NCBI RefSeq assembly: GCF_000759835.1
Contig: NZ_BBNB01000012.1
Location: forward strand, 124,001-188,000
DNA from: Citrobacter sedlakii NBRC 105722
GTDB lineage: Bacteria > Pseudomonadota > Gammaproteobacteria > Enterobacterales > Enterobacteriaceae
Length of the DNA: 64,000 bases
Reading direction: 5' to 3'
The notes below the pieces were generated by a model. It was not told the DNA's origin. It saw only the letters and a list, made by a program, of their open reading frames with translations, and searched no databases. Of the stretch, positions 40,527 to 49,700 are shown in pieces. The stretch's first letter is position 1. Each line of letters opens with the position of its first letter. The translations under genes and the position numbers were made by a program.

Positions 40527-41294
40527 TTACTCAGCGGGAAGCGTCGGCACTTCGCTGTCGAACCAGGTTTTGTAGATTTTATCGTAGGTGCCGTCAGCGA
40601 TAATCTTCTTCAGCCCGGCATTGATTTTTTGTTGCAGCTCGGTATTACCTTTGGCAACCGCAATGCCAAAATACTGACGTTCGAATTTTGCATCGGGTAC
40701 CAGCTTGAACTGTTTTTCCGGGTGCTGCTTGATGTAATACTTCACCACGCCAACATCGCCCACCGCCGCGCTTACGCCATCTTCAAACAGCTCCTGCAGC
40801 ATTAACGGGGTGTTGTCAAAACGTTTAATCGCCGTGCTGTTTTTACCCAGTACACCGGATACCACGATGTCGCCAGTGCTGGAGTTCACCACCCCGACCT
40901 TTTCCTCTTTTAGCGATGCCAGGGAGGTCACAGTGGAATCAGCAGGAACAACGATCGACTGCTCAGCCGGGAAGTAAGGATGGGAAAAATCGACCATCTG
41001 CTTGCGCTTATCGGTGATGGTGATGCCTGAAATGATAATGTCGCGATCCCCGGAATTTAGCGTGGCGAAAATGCCTTCCCACGGCGTGTTGACCAGTTTG
41101 ACCTCGAAATTTTCCGCTTTGGCGATAGCTTTAATGATGTCGATATCAAAGCCTTCCAGTTGTTTCTGGCTGTTTTCAAACTCAAACGGGCGATACGTTC
41201 CGCCAGCACCCACGACGTATGTCTCTTGCGCCGCCATCGCTGCGCCCGTCAGGGCGATCATCAAACAGCCTGCTTTCATCCACTTACTGAACAT
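40527..41294 (-). CDS. Polar amino acid ABC transporter substrate-binding protein
   Basis: 255-residue SBP_bac_3 receptor with a 21-residue signal peptide ending AAMA (start MFSKWMKAG, with AAGGAG upstream). The family motif GAGGTYRPFEFENSQKQLEG is at the mature N-terminus. It belongs to the GlnH/ArtJ/HisJ superfamily, but ligand-specific residues cannot be read with confidence. First gene of the operon. A perfect 10-bp inverted repeat lies 18-44 bases upstream and may be an operator. Confidence 0.92.
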   Translation of the reverse strand: MFSKWMKAGCLMIALTGAAMAAQETYVVGAGGTYRPFEFENSQKQLEGFDIDIIKAIAKAENFEVKLVNTPWEGIFATLNSGDRDIIISGITITDKRKQMVDFSHPYFPAEQSIVVPADSTVTSLASLKEEKVGVVNSSTGDIVVSGVLGKNSTAIKRFDNTPLMLQELFEDGVSAAVGDVGVVKYYIKQHPEKQFKLVPDAKFERQYFGIAVAKGNTELQQKINAGLKKIIADGTYDKIYKTWFDSEVPTLPAE

Positions 41295-41311
41295 CTGACG
41301 CTCCTTCATTG

Positions 41312-41338
41312 TTTTTATGCACATTTATTGCATAAAAA
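41312..41338. promoter_or_regulatory. Perfect palindrome upstream of the ABC operon
   Basis: TTTTTATGCA, spacer CATTTAT, TGCATAAAAA: a perfect 10-bp inverted repeat. The half-site TGCATAAAAA resembles ARG-box halves (TGAATAA..ATTCA; artJ has a TGCATAAAAAT-like site, as I recall). It lies 18 bases upstream of the binding-protein start, a good operator position. Confidence 0.6.
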
Positions 41339-41608
41339 TACACACACAACGGTTCTGATGCAAACACTATCTGGGCAGGCTGTTTATCAATGGAGAATGA
41401 GGATCAAGGGAGACTAAAAAAGACGGAAAACGGCGCGCCGATATGTGTAGATGAAGATAATGAAGAATTTTCTGAGTACTGCTTAAGGTTAATTTAAGCC
41501 AACCTGCGACTGGCCTAAAGATTATTATTAGGATAATTGTCATTAAAAAAGCAGATTCTGAAAAAGATAGCCACGGCTATGTTCCATTTACGCGATCAAT
41601 CTGAAAAT

Positions 41609-41652
41609 GGCATTCGCACTCTCAGATTATTATGCGCATGAATGCGAATGCC
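41609..41652. other. Inverted repeat with 24-base loop
   Basis: GGCATTCGCA and TGCGAATGCC form a perfect 10-bp stem. The loop itself contains ATGCGCAT. There is no T-run, so it is not an ordinary terminator. It lies 58 bases downstream of the yfdY stop. Confidence 0.55.
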
Positions 41653-41709
41653 GGTGAAATAAAAATAACAATGCCGCATACAAATGAAAGTACATTACCT
41701 TCAGATTAA

Positions 41710-41952
41710 TTAACGTTTTCCGTAGCCCACCATAAAACGAATCATCAGGCCGCAGGCGGGAGAAAGGAAAAGAAACAATCCCGTGACCATTTCGTCACCA
41801 ACGGTCAACCACATCGTCAGATAGTAAATGATAGCGGCGAGCGCAACCATCCCGATGAAGGCGCAGACGGCGGAACCCCAGCCTAAAACCTGGCCGACAT
41901 AGCCGCTAACGCCCAGTATACTTACCGCCAGAAACGCCCAGAAAAAGATCAT
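41710..41952 (-). CDS. yfdY: Small membrane protein YfdY (DUF2545)
   Basis: 80 residues with two or three hydrophobic helices and a conserved C-terminus ACGLMIRFMVGYGKR that matches E. coli YfdY. Function unknown. It stands alone between the amino acid transporter and lpxP, and is the first core-map gene after the accessory region. Confidence 0.9.
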   Translation of the reverse strand: MIFFWAFLAVSILGVSGYVGQVLGWGSAVCAFIGMVALAAIIYYLTMWLTVGDEMVTGLFLFLSPACGLMIRFMVGYGKR

Positions 41953-42373
41953 CGCCGTGCCTCCTTTTGCGTGTAGCCGTAGCGTAAGCCCTTACTCTCC
42001 TTACACTTTCCATCTTATGCCAAAGCGATAGCCTCGGCAAATATTGCAACTTTTATTTAACAACCGTACGTTATGCGAATATTCCGTATTGTTCTTTTTT
42101 AACATCCTTAAAAACAACCAATTATAAACAGCGTAATTATTTTATCCTCACCATAAAAATATTTACGCTTCTTGATTAATTATTTGTAGCTGACGTTGAT
42201 CGGGTGATGGTACATTATGTGTCCAGCATTCATGCCCCTCGTGGTTTTATCCTGAAGCAGTTTTACACTCTTTACGGGAACCATTGTCGTACATGATGGA
42301 CTAAGAATTGAGTGTACCGCGTTGGACTCCACATCTTCTGCGATACAACATTTATTATCGGCAGAAGGTCTCT
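41953..42373. other. Intergenic region upstream of lpxP
   Basis: 421 bases, AT-rich around 42040-42190, then a less AT-rich leader. It must hold the divergent yfdY and lpxP promoters. In E. coli lpxP is strongly cold-induced, so a structured leader is plausible, but I cannot assign a specific element. Confidence 0.5.
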
Positions 42374-43294
42374 ATGTTCCCAACATGCAAATTTTCCCGC
42401 GCGTTTTTGCATCCGCGCTACTGGCTCACCTGGTTTGGTCTGGGTGTTCTCTGGTTACTGGTGCAATTGCCTTACCCTGTCCTGCGCGCGCTTGGTACCC
42501 GTACCGGTACGCTCGCCCGTCCGTTTCTGAAACGCCGCGAATCCATTGCGCGTAAAAATCTTGAGCTTTGCTTTCCGTCTTATACCGCCGAACAGCGGGA
42601 AACGATGATCGTTGAAAATTTCCGCTCGCTCGGTATGGCGCTGCTGGAAACCGGCATGGCCTGGTTCTGGCCCGACCGTCGCGTGCGTAAATGGTTTGAC
42701 GTTGAAGGCCTGGATAACCTGAAACGCGCCCAGATGCAGAACCGCGGCGTTATGGTTGTGGGCGTACACTTTATGTCGCTGGAGCTGGGAGGACGCGTCA
42801 TGGGTCTTTGCCAGCCGATGATGGCGACCTACCGTCCGCATAACAATCCGCTGATGGAGTGGGTGCAAACCCGGGGCCGTATGCGTTCCAACAAAGCGAT
42901 GATTGGCAGAAACAACCTTCGCGGTATTGTCGGCGCGCTGAAAAAAGGCGAAGCCGTGTGGTTTGCGCCGGATCAGGATTACGGCCCGAAAGGCAGTTCC
43001 TTCGCACCTTTCTTCGCCGTGAAGAATGTCGCTACAACGAATGGTACCTATGTGCTGTCACGACTGTCGGGGGCGGCAATGCTCACCGTCACGATGGTGA
43101 GAAAGGCCGACAACCACGGTTATCGTCTGTATATCACCCCACAAATGGAAGGCTATCCGACGGATGAAAGCCAGGCGGCAGCCTACATGAACAAAATCAT
43201 CGAAAAAGAGATCATGCGCGCGCCGGAGCAGTATCTCTGGATCCACCGCCGCTTCAAAACCCGTCCGTTAGGTGAAGCATCCCTCTACGTTTAA
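42374..43294 (+). CDS. lpxP: Cold-induced lipid A palmitoleoyltransferase LpxP
   Basis: Adds palmitoleate to Kdo2-lipid IVA in place of laurate at low temperature. The start MFPTCKFSRAFLHPRYW gives 306 residues, as in E. coli; the frame is open 22 codons further up without family support. One N-terminal transmembrane helix (about residues 18-38) anchors it to the inner membrane. The catalytic HX4E motif is in VGVHFMSLELGGRV near residue 132-137. Confidence 0.96.
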   Translation: MFPTCKFSRAFLHPRYWLTWFGLGVLWLLVQLPYPVLRALGTRTGTLARPFLKRRESIARKNLELCFPSYTAEQRETMIVENFRSLGMALLETGMAWFWPDRRVRKWFDVEGLDNLKRAQMQNRGVMVVGVHFMSLELGGRVMGLCQPMMATYRPHNNPLMEWVQTRGRMRSNKAMIGRNNLRGIVGALKKGEAVWFAPDQDYGPKGSSFAPFFAVKNVATTNGTYVLSRLSGAAMLTVTMVRKADNHGYRLYITPQMEGYPTDESQAAAYMNKIIEKEIMRAPEQYLWIHRRFKTRPLGEASLYV

Positions 43295-43316
43295 AAAGGC
43301 CGCAAGGCCTTTTTTA
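43295..43316 (+). terminator. Intrinsic terminator of lpxP
   Basis: AAAGGCC, loop GCAA, GGCCTT then TTTTATT, directly after the lpxP stop. Confidence 0.88.
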
Positions 43317-43661
43317 TTGCTGCAACCAGAATAACCTTGATTTTATTCCGGTTTTATTGCGTCTCTTCTGCCCTGATATTGGCGTCGCTGAAGTGCAATT
43401 TATTACCGGCAGAAATTAAACTGTCGCCGAATCACGACACTTGTAAGTTACTAAAAGTAAATAAGAAAATGCCACTTGTCTCACTCCATTTTTAGGCGTA
43501 CATTAGCGCCGTCTGGAGCAAAGAAGCACAGAATTCTGAGGCGGTGCCAGAGGTCAGTTCGGGAACATTCCGAGTTTCCGTGTTGCGGGTACCGGCTCTC
43601 TATAATCAAATGAGATGAAAATTCATTCAGGCGTATCAGTCACGACGCGGAGAGATGAAAC
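43317..43661. other. Intergenic region and long leader of ypdK
   Basis: 345 bases. The second half (about 43510-43661) can form several local stems (for instance around GGGAACATTCCGAG and GGGTACCGGCTCTC) upstream of a 23-codon gene. This is a long leader for such a small gene and could be a separate small RNA. No terminator is visible inside it. Confidence 0.45.
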
Positions 43662-43733
43662 GTGAAATATTTCTTTATGGGCATTTCTTTTATGGTCATC
43701 GTTTGGGCCGGTACGTTTGCCCTGATGATCTAA
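43662..43733 (+). CDS. ypdK: Small membrane protein YpdK
   Basis: 23 codons from GTG 43662 to TAA, preceded by GGAGAG. The product is one hydrophobic helix, KYFFMGISFMVIVWAGTFAL, nearly identical to E. coli YpdK as I recall it. Function unknown; small single-helix inner-membrane proteins often regulate larger membrane partners. It ends 21 bases before a strong terminator, so it probably forms its own transcript. Confidence 0.85.
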   Translation: MKYFFMGISFMVIVWAGTFALMI

Positions 43734-43754
43734 AGACAGCAATGCAGCAAAAAA

Positions 43755-43785
43755 ACAGGAGCCGCCAGGCTCCTGTTTGCTTTTG
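43755..43785 (+). terminator. Intrinsic terminator of ypdK
   Basis: ACAGGAGCC, loop GCCA, GGCTCCTGT then TTGCTTTTG. The flanking A-run (AAAAAA) could also serve the opposite strand. Confidence 0.85.
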
Positions 43786-43823
43786 TCGGCGTTATGTCAT
43801 TGCTCTAAGAGTTTACGGCTGAA

Positions 43824-43851
43824 GGCCTGATAAACGCAGCGCCATCAGGCA
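43824..43851. repeat. REP element after alaC
   Basis: GGCCTGATAAACGCAGCGCCATCAGGCA-type palindromic unit, read in the gap between ypdK and the alaC stop. Confidence 0.7.
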
Positions 43852-43889
43852 AGATGTCCACCCGCCCGGTACACCGCTAAAACGGTGGT

Positions 43890-45128
43890 TTAGCTGGCGG
43901 ATTCAGAAACGGACTTTGCCGCAGCAGGCAACAGCCCGTCCGCGCGGAACATTGCTTTGATACCTCTGATAGCCTGACGAATACGATCGCGGTTCTCAAT
44001 GAGCGCAAAGCGCACGTGCGTATCGCCATAGTCACCAAAACCGATGCCCGGTGACACGCAGACCTTTGCGTCATTCAGCAGTTTTTTGGCGAACTCCAGC
44101 GACCCCATTGCCGCATACTGTTCCGGGATTTTTGCCCACACATACATAGACGCCCTGGGCATATCGACCATCCACCCGGCTTCATGCAGCCCTTTCACCA
44201 GAACGTCGCGGCGGCGCTTGTACTGCTCAGCAATGTCTCGCACGCACTGCTGGTCTCCTTCCAGCGCCGCAATCGCCGCGACCTGCAGCGGCGTAAAAGT
44301 GCCGTAATCATGGTAACTTTTAATTCTCGCCAGCGCGCTGACCAGCGTTTTGTTGCCGACCATAAAACCAATGCGCCAGCCCGCCATGTTGTAGCTTTTC
44401 GACAAGGTGAAAAACTCCACCGCCACGTCGCGCGCACCGGGCACCTGCATGATCGACGGCGCTTTCCAGCCGTCATACACGATGTCGGCATAGGCCAGAT
44501 CGTGAACCACCAGCACGTCATAGCGCTTCGCCAGCGCCACGACCCTCTCAAAAAATTCCAGTTCCACGCACTGGGCGGTTGGGTTCGATGGAAAACCGAG
44601 AATCATCATCTTCGGCTTCGGATAACTTTCGCGGATCGCACGCTCAAGCTCGTTGAAGAAATCGACGCCTTCCACCAACGGCACCGATCGCACCTGGGCA
44701 CCGGCTATCACCGCGCCGTAAATATGGATGGGATAACTGGGGTTGGGTACCAGCACGGTATCGCCATGATCGAGCGTAGCCAGCATCAGGTGGGCCAGCC
44801 CCTCTTTCGAACCGATGGTAACAATAGCCTCAGATTCCGGATCGATATCGACCGCATACCGTTCCTGATACCAGCGGGAGATCGCCCGGCGCAGGCGCGG
44901 TATACCGCGAGAGGTGGAATAACCGTGCGTATCCGGGCGCTGGGCTACGGTGCACAATTTTTCGACAATGTGAGGCGGCGTCGCGCCGTCCGGGTTTCCC
45001 ATACTGAAATCGATAATGTCTTCGCCGCGCCGACGCGCAGCCATCTTCAGTTCAGCTGTGATGTTAAACACATAGGGAGGGAGACGATCGATACGCGTAA
45101 AGCGACGTTCAGGGCGAGAGTCAGCCAT
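43890..45128 (-). CDS. alaC: Alanine transaminase AlaC
   Basis: Glutamate-pyruvate aminotransferase of class I/II, a main alanine-forming enzyme. 412 residues. The PLP lysine is in [20 protein letters not shown] (about residue 243-262). NPTAQC near 180 and [12 protein letters not shown] near 205 are the substrate and PLP-ring motifs. The N-terminal [15 protein letters not shown] matches E. coli AlaC (YfdZ). Single gene, divergent from ypdA. Confidence 0.96.
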   Translation of the reverse strand: MADSRPERRFTRIDRLPPYVFNITAELKMAARRRGEDIIDFSMGNPDGATPPHIVEKLCTVAQRPDTHGYSTSRGIPRLRRAISRWYQERYAVDIDPESEAIVTIGSKEGLAHLMLATLDHGDTVLVPNPSYPIHIYGAVIAGAQVRSVPLVEGVDFFNELERAIRESYPKPKMMILGFPSNPTAQCVELEFFERVVALAKRYDVLVVHDLAYADIVYDGWKAPSIMQVPGARDVAVEFFTLSKSYNMAGWRIGFMVGNKTLVSALARIKSYHDYGTFTPLQVAAIAALEGDQQCVRDIAEQYKRRRDVLVKGLHEAGWMVDMPRASMYVWAKIPEQYAAMGSLEFAKKLLNDAKVCVSPGIGFGDYGDTHVRFALIENRDRIRQAIRGIKAMFRADGLLPAAAKSVSESAS

Positions 45129-45514
45129 AATTTCCTCAGATTAACGTTAGCGCCCGGACCGTCCGAGCGACGCTGCCACGATGGTGGCACGCTTAGAAAA
45201 TAGCCTGAATAATTTCTCGCTGTCGAGAGGGAAAGGAAAATATTTTTTCACCCACAAAAAGGGGAAGTACTATTTTAAACGGGGAAACTTCGTAGTTTTA
45301 CTGGTTTCGAAGGTTACTTTTTAATAACATTTTGTCCTTAAACTAATAACCAATCTGCATACTGTTTTTGCAAGGACCCTGTCATTAAACCGCTTTATTA
45401 ACTATCCCCTTTTGAAAACAGGGTTTTTCCTCATTAGAAAGGTTGATGAGTACGCTGGTGATCGGCGCCACGGTTACCTATCATAGTGTTTTCCCCTTTT
45501 GGCCAGAGTCCTCC
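45129..45514. other. alaC-ypdA divergent intergenic region
   Basis: 386 bases. The part near alaC has a stem TGCCACCATCGTGGCA at about 45173-45190 (read on the minus strand), in the alaC leader. The middle is AT-rich and should hold both promoters. The last 70 bases are open in the ypdA frame from ATG 45446, so ypdA may start earlier than chosen. Confidence 0.5.
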
Positions 45515-47209
45515 GTGCACGAAATATTTACTATGCTGCTGGCGGTGTTTGATCGGGCAGCGCTGATGCTTTTCTGCTTGTTCTTTCTTATCCGCATCCG
45601 ACTGTTTCGCGAACTGCTGCATAAGTCGGCCCATACGCCCAAAGAGCTACTCGCCGTCACCGCGATTTTTTCGCTGTTCGCCCTGTTCAGCACCTGGTCA
45701 GGCGTTCCGGTAGAAGGTTCGCTGGTGAACGTGCGGATCATCGCCGTGATGTCCGGCGGGATTCTGTTTGGTCCCTGGGTAGGCATCATCACCGGCGTGA
45801 TTGCCGGTACCCACCGCTATCTGATCGATATCGGCGGCGTCACCGCCGTCCCCTGCTTTATCACCAGCATACTGGCAGGCTGCATCGCAGGCTGGATCAA
45901 CCGTCGGGTCCCTAAAGCGCAGCACTGGCGCGTGGGGATATTAGGCGGCATGCTGTGCGAAACGCTGACCATGATTCTGGTGATCGTCTGGGCGCCGTCG
46001 ACCGCTCTGGGGCTGGATATCGTTTCCAAGATCGGCATTCCCATGATCCTCGGCAGCGTCTGCATTGGCTTTATTGTGCTGCTGGTGCGAAGCGTTGAAG
46101 GGGAAAAAGAGGCCAGCGCGGCGCGCCAGGCCAAACTGGCGCTGGACATCGCTAACAAAACCCTGCCCCTGTTTCGCCACGTGAACAGCGAATCGCTACG
46201 TCAGATCTGCGAAATCATTCGCCATGATATTCATGCCGACGCCGTGGCGATCACCAACACTCAGCATGTACTGGCCTATGTAGGCGTCGGTGAAACAAAC
46301 TACCGCGATCGCGACGACATGATTAGCCCCACCACCCGGCAGGCGATCAATTACGGAAAAATCATTATTAAAAACAATGATGAAGCGCACCGAACGCCGG
46401 AAATTCATTCGATGCTGGTGATTCCGCTTTGGGAAAAAGGTGTGGTGACCGGTACGCTGAAGATTTACTACTGCCATGCGCACCAGATCACTTCATCCCT
46501 GCAGGAGATGGCGGTGGGACTGTCGCAGATCATTTCGACCCAACTGGAAGTGTCGCGCACTGAACAACTGCGGGAAATGGCAAATAAGGCAGAGCTTCGC
46601 GCGCTACAAAGTAAAATTAATCCTCATTTCCTGTTTAATGCGCTGAACGCGATATCGTCGTCGATCCGACTGAATCCGGACACCGCCCGTCAGCTGATTT
46701 TTAACCTGTCGCGATACCTGCGCTATAACATCGAATTAAAAGACGACGAACAGATCGACATAAAGAAAGAGCTGTATCAGATAAAAGATTATATCGCCAT
46801 TGAGCAGGCCCGCTTTGGCGATAAGTTGACGGTGATATATGACATCGACGAAGAGGTTAACTGCGCGATTCCCAGCCTGCTGATTCAGCCGCTGGTGGAA
46901 AACGCTATTGTCCACGGTATTCAGCCCTGTAAAGGGAAAGGCGTGGTGACCATCAGCGTGGCGGAATGCGGCAATCGGGTGCGCATCGCGGTGCGCGATA
47001 CCGGTCACGGCATCGACCCGAAAGTGATCGCGCGCGTCGAATCCAATGAAATGCCTGGCAATAAAATCGGTCTGCTTAACGTCCATCATCGCGTTAAGCT
47101 GTTATACGGGGAGGGCCTGCATATACGGCGTCTGGAACCGGGCACCGAGATTGCCTTTTATGTTCCCAATCAGCGGACTGCCGCCTCACCGGCCACGTTA
47201 TTGCTTTAA
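45515..47209 (+). CDS. ypdA: Sensor histidine kinase YpdA (LytS family)
   Basis: Membrane sensor of the YpdA/YpdB system, which in E. coli responds to extracellular pyruvate and drives yhjX. The N-terminal 5TMR-LYT region has about six helices (residues 1-190), followed by a GAF domain (about 215-340). The His_kinase box [15 protein letters not shown] is near residue 371 and the HATPase domain has [14 protein letters not shown]. The GTG at 45515 (VHEIF) matches the E. coli start and gives 564 residues. ATG 45446 with GAAAGG upstream is an in-frame alternative. ypdB follows 14 bases downstream. Confidence 0.93.
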   Translation: MHEIFTMLLAVFDRAALMLFCLFFLIRIRLFRELLHKSAHTPKELLAVTAIFSLFALFSTWSGVPVEGSLVNVRIIAVMSGGILFGPWVGIITGVIAGTHRYLIDIGGVTAVPCFITSILAGCIAGWINRRVPKAQHWRVGILGGMLCETLTMILVIVWAPSTALGLDIVSKIGIPMILGSVCIGFIVLLVRSVEGEKEASAARQAKLALDIANKTLPLFRHVNSESLRQICEIIRHDIHADAVAITNTQHVLAYVGVGETNYRDRDDMISPTTRQAINYGKIIIKNNDEAHRTPEIHSMLVIPLWEKGVVTGTLKIYYCHAHQITSSLQEMAVGLSQIISTQLEVSRTEQLREMANKAELRALQSKINPHFLFNALNAISSSIRLNPDTARQLIFNLSRYLRYNIELKDDEQIDIKKELYQIKDYIAIEQARFGDKLTVIYDIDEEVNCAIPSLLIQPLVENAIVHGIQPCKGKGVVTISVAECGNRVRIAVRDTGHGIDPKVIARVESNEMPGNKIGLLNVHHRVKLLYGEGLHIRRLEPGTEIAFYVPNQRTAASPATLLL

Positions 47210-47223
47210 TCCGGAGGAATACA

Positions 47224-47958
47224 GTGAAAGTCATCATTGTTGAAGATGAATTCCTTGCCCAGCAGGAACTGAGCTGGCTGATTAAAGAGCATAGCCAGAT
47301 GGATATTGTCGGCACGTTTGACGACGGGCTGGACGTGTTGAAGTTTTTACAGCATAACCGCGTCGACGCCATTTTTCTGGATATCAACATCCCGTCCCTC
47401 GACGGCGTGCTGCTGGCGCAGAATATCAGTCAGTTCGCGCATAAGCCCTTTATTGTGTTCATCACTGCGTGGAAAGAGCATGCGGTGGAAGCGTTTGAAC
47501 TGGAAGCATTTGACTATATTCTCAAGCCGTATCAGGAGTCCCGCATTGTTGGAATGCTGCAAAAACTGGAAGCAGCCTGGCACCTGCAGCAGTCCGGCGC
47601 AGCAACGGCGGGCGCGGTTATACGGGAAAATGACACCATCAATCTGGTTAAAGACGAGCGGATCATCGTCACGCCGATCAACGATATTTATTACGCCGAA
47701 GCGCATGAAAAAATGACGTTTGTTTATACGCGGCGTGATTCATACGTTATGCCTGTCAACCTCACGGAGTTCTGCAATAAGCTGCCGCCTGCCCATTTCT
47801 TCCGCTGCCATCGTTCGTTCTGCGTTAACCTGAATAAAATTCGCGAGATCGAACCCTGGTTCAACAATACCTATATATTGCGGCTGAAAGATTTGGAATT
47901 TGAGGTGCCGGTGAGCCGGAGTAAGGTGAAAGAGTTCAGACAGCTTATGCATCTGTGA
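47224..47958 (+). CDS. ypdB: Response regulator YpdB (LytTR family)
   Basis: 244 residues: a receiver domain with phospho-acceptor Asp53 (AIFLDINIPSLDG), the acidic pair in VEDEF, and Lys in ILKPYQE near residue 103. The C-terminal LytTR DNA-binding domain (about 140-242) has HFFRCHRSFCVNLNKI and FEVPVSRSKVKEFRQLM. It has AGGAGG-like GGAGGA upstream and is cotranscribed with ypdA. Confidence 0.96.
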   Translation: MKVIIVEDEFLAQQELSWLIKEHSQMDIVGTFDDGLDVLKFLQHNRVDAIFLDINIPSLDGVLLAQNISQFAHKPFIVFITAWKEHAVEAFELEAFDYILKPYQESRIVGMLQKLEAAWHLQQSGAATAGAVIRENDTINLVKDERIIVTPINDIYYAEAHEKMTFVYTRRDSYVMPVNLTEFCNKLPPAHFFRCHRSFCVNLNKIREIEPWFNNTYILRLKDLEFEVPVSRSKVKEFRQLMHL

Positions 47959-47967
47959 AGGGGTAAC

Positions 47968-47986
47968 CGGGCGCATCGCGCCCGTT
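47968..47986 (+). terminator. Likely terminator of ypdAB
   Basis: CGGGCGC, loop ATC, GCGCCCG then TTTGC, ten bases after ypdB. The U-run is short. Confidence 0.5.
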
Positions 47987-48000
47987 TGCACGCCGCAATG

Positions 48001-48477
48001 TTAGATTTTGAGCAACTTCACCGTGGCGTCCACGTCAATCTCATCTTCGGAAAAGATCAACGTCGTTCCCTGAAAGGTGGTGATCGCCAGCTTTTTCACG
48101 GTCCGCATCTCGCCCGGCTTCACGGCAGATTTTGGACGGATATTGCTCATCAGAACACCGACCGACAACACCGCATTTTCTTTATCGATGGGGGCATCGA
48201 CAGGCACTTCTTCGCTGAAGACCACAAACGATTTGATCGAGGTAAGCTTAAGCCGCTCGCCCGCAATGTAAATATATTTGCTGTCCGGAATGACCTTCAC
48301 CGCATACGCCGACAGCCCTTTGTTGTTGGTGGTGGGTTCGAAGGTAACCTGAGCATCTTTCTTAATCAGCTCCGGATTGGCGACCTTAATCACATGAAAG
48401 TAGCGATTATCGCCATTTTCATCTTTGATAAATCCGAAGCCTTTATCTTTAAACCACGTTGTGATTGTTCCGTTCAT
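48001..48477 (-). CDS. Cold-shock-domain protein with long C-terminal extension
   Basis: 158 residues from MNGTITTWFKDKGFGF, with AGGCGG eight bases upstream; an ATG two codons earlier is too close to that site. The N-terminal 65 residues are a cold-shock (OB-fold) domain with RNP1-like KGFGFIKDENGD and RNP2-like YFHVIKV. The rest (about 70-158) is a conserved-looking domain I do not recognise, ending IFSEDEIDVDATVKLLKI. Probably an RNA- or DNA-binding protein. I recall similar proteins in Salmonella but not in E. coli K-12 at this site. Confidence 0.85.
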   Translation of the reverse strand: MNGTITTWFKDKGFGFIKDENGDNRYFHVIKVANPELIKKDAQVTFEPTTNNKGLSAYAVKVIPDSKYIYIAGERLKLTSIKSFVVFSEEVPVDAPIDKENAVLSVGVLMSNIRPKSAVKPGEMRTVKKLAITTFQGTTLIFSEDEIDVDATVKLLKI

Positions 48478-48559
48478 CGCCATTACCGCCTGTTGTTCAT
48501 ACCGGATTATTTTAACGCGCGCAGTGTAAAGCCTAAAGGCCGGGATGAATAGCCGTTCA

Positions 48560-49099
48560 TCACCACATCAAATCATCAGGCACTTTGAAATCAGCATACG
48601 GATCGTCTTCTTCAGCTTCTTCCGCACTCAACGCGCTGTTCAGGACAATACAGCTCGCATCACGCTGGGCAATCTTATCGGCAACGCTCGCCGGAATAAT
48701 CGCGTATTCATTTTCGCCGTTGCTGTCGTTGACCAAACGGGCAATGGCCAGACGACCATTGATCAGCTGCGTCTGAGTGAGCTTATCAACGTCGATTTTT
48801 TTGATCAGATTATTGTCGGTGAAGTTAAAACCAATATTGCCTTTGGCCACGGTGATCCTGTTCATTTCGATGAGCTGCTTCACCTGCGCTTTCAGTTCCT
48901 TCGCCAGAACGGCCTGTCTCTGCTGCTCGCTGAGTTGCTTGTCACGCTCAAGCTGGGCTTTTTTATTTTCTTCCACCGCTTCTCTGGCTTCCCGCGCCTG
49001 AACACGTGATTTCTTCGCCGTTCTCTGGACCTTAGCCATCTTTTTACTGCTGACCAGTCCCGCTTTGAGCATTTGCTCCTGTAAGGTAAGTTTTGTCAT
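48560..49099 (-). CDS. YaiL-family protein (DUF2058)
   Basis: 179 residues, highly charged. The N-terminal half is coiled-coil-like (about residues 20-75, REAREAVEENKKAQLERDKQ). The C-terminal half has MNRITVAKGNIGFNFTDNN and the tail DPYADFKVPDDLMW. It is close to E. coli YaiL, which maps elsewhere (near 8 min), so this is either a paralogue or a relocated copy. Function unknown. It lies next to the cold-shock-domain gene on the same strand with a gap of 76 bases. Confidence 0.88.
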   Translation of the reverse strand: MTKLTLQEQMLKAGLVSSKKMAKVQRTAKKSRVQAREAREAVEENKKAQLERDKQLSEQQRQAVLAKELKAQVKQLIEMNRITVAKGNIGFNFTDNNLIKKIDVDKLTQTQLINGRLAIARLVNDSNGENEYAIIPASVADKIAQRDASCIVLNSALSAEEAEEDDPYADFKVPDDLMW

Positions 49100-49262
49100 C
49101 TTGCCGTCTGAATCTGTTAGGGAGTTTTTGTGATTATACCTGCAAGCTGACGTAGCGCAGACCGATTTTTCGGGATGACGATAATCAGCACGAGGAACGC
49201 CGCTGACATTGCCGCTTAAAACGGGTTGTCTGTTCCCCTGGATAACGTCACGCGGCGGCAGA

Positions 49263-49688
49263 TTACTTCAGCCGTTTCCCTGTCTCGTTAATCACCTTTT
49301 CTCCATCTTCTTTGGTAAATGCGCCTTTCTGACCGTCAGGAAGAATATCCAGCACACGTTCCGAAGGCCGGCACAAGCGGGTGCCAAGCGGCGTGACCAC
49401 GATCGGTCGATTAATCAGGATCGGATACTGAAGCATAAAATCGATCAACTGCTCGTCGGTAAAGCGGTCTTCTTCAAGGCCCAACAGGGCATACGGTTCA
49501 ACGTTCTGACGCAATAACTCACGCGCCGTTATCCCCATATCGGCAATGAGCTTACTCAGTTCATTGCGGGTGGGCGGGGTATCAAGATAATAAATAATTG
49601 TCGGTTCGTGACCGCTGTTACGGATCATCTCCAGCGTGTTACGGGAAGTGCCGCAGGCCGGGTTGTGATAAAGGGTAATGTTGCTCAT
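49263..49688 (-). CDS. arsC: Arsenate reductase ArsC (glutaredoxin-dependent)
   Basis: Reduces arsenate to arsenite with glutathione and glutaredoxin. 141 residues. The active Cys12 is in YHNPACGTSRNTL. The three arginines that bind the anion fit RPIVVTPLGTRLCRPSE near residue 94-110. Last gene of arsRBC, 12 bases after arsB. Confidence 0.96.
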   Translation of the reverse strand: MSNITLYHNPACGTSRNTLEMIRNSGHEPTIIYYLDTPPTRNELSKLIADMGITARELLRQNVEPYALLGLEEDRFTDEQLIDFMLQYPILINRPIVVTPLGTRLCRPSERVLDILPDGQKGAFTKEDGEKVINETGKRLK

Positions 49689-49700
49689 TTCAGTATCTCA

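Larger units (their letters stand above)
41295..41709. other. Intergenic region upstream of the amino acid ABC operon
   Basis: 415 AT-rich bases between the binding-protein gene and yfdY. It contains two clear palindromes (41312-41338 and 41609-41652), listed separately. No ORF with a good ribosome-binding site is apparent. Confidence 0.6.

Noticed and set aside
44184-45203. Plus-strand frame of 339 codons opposite alaC
   Set aside because: Entirely antisense to alaC, His/Arg-rich, without family resemblance.
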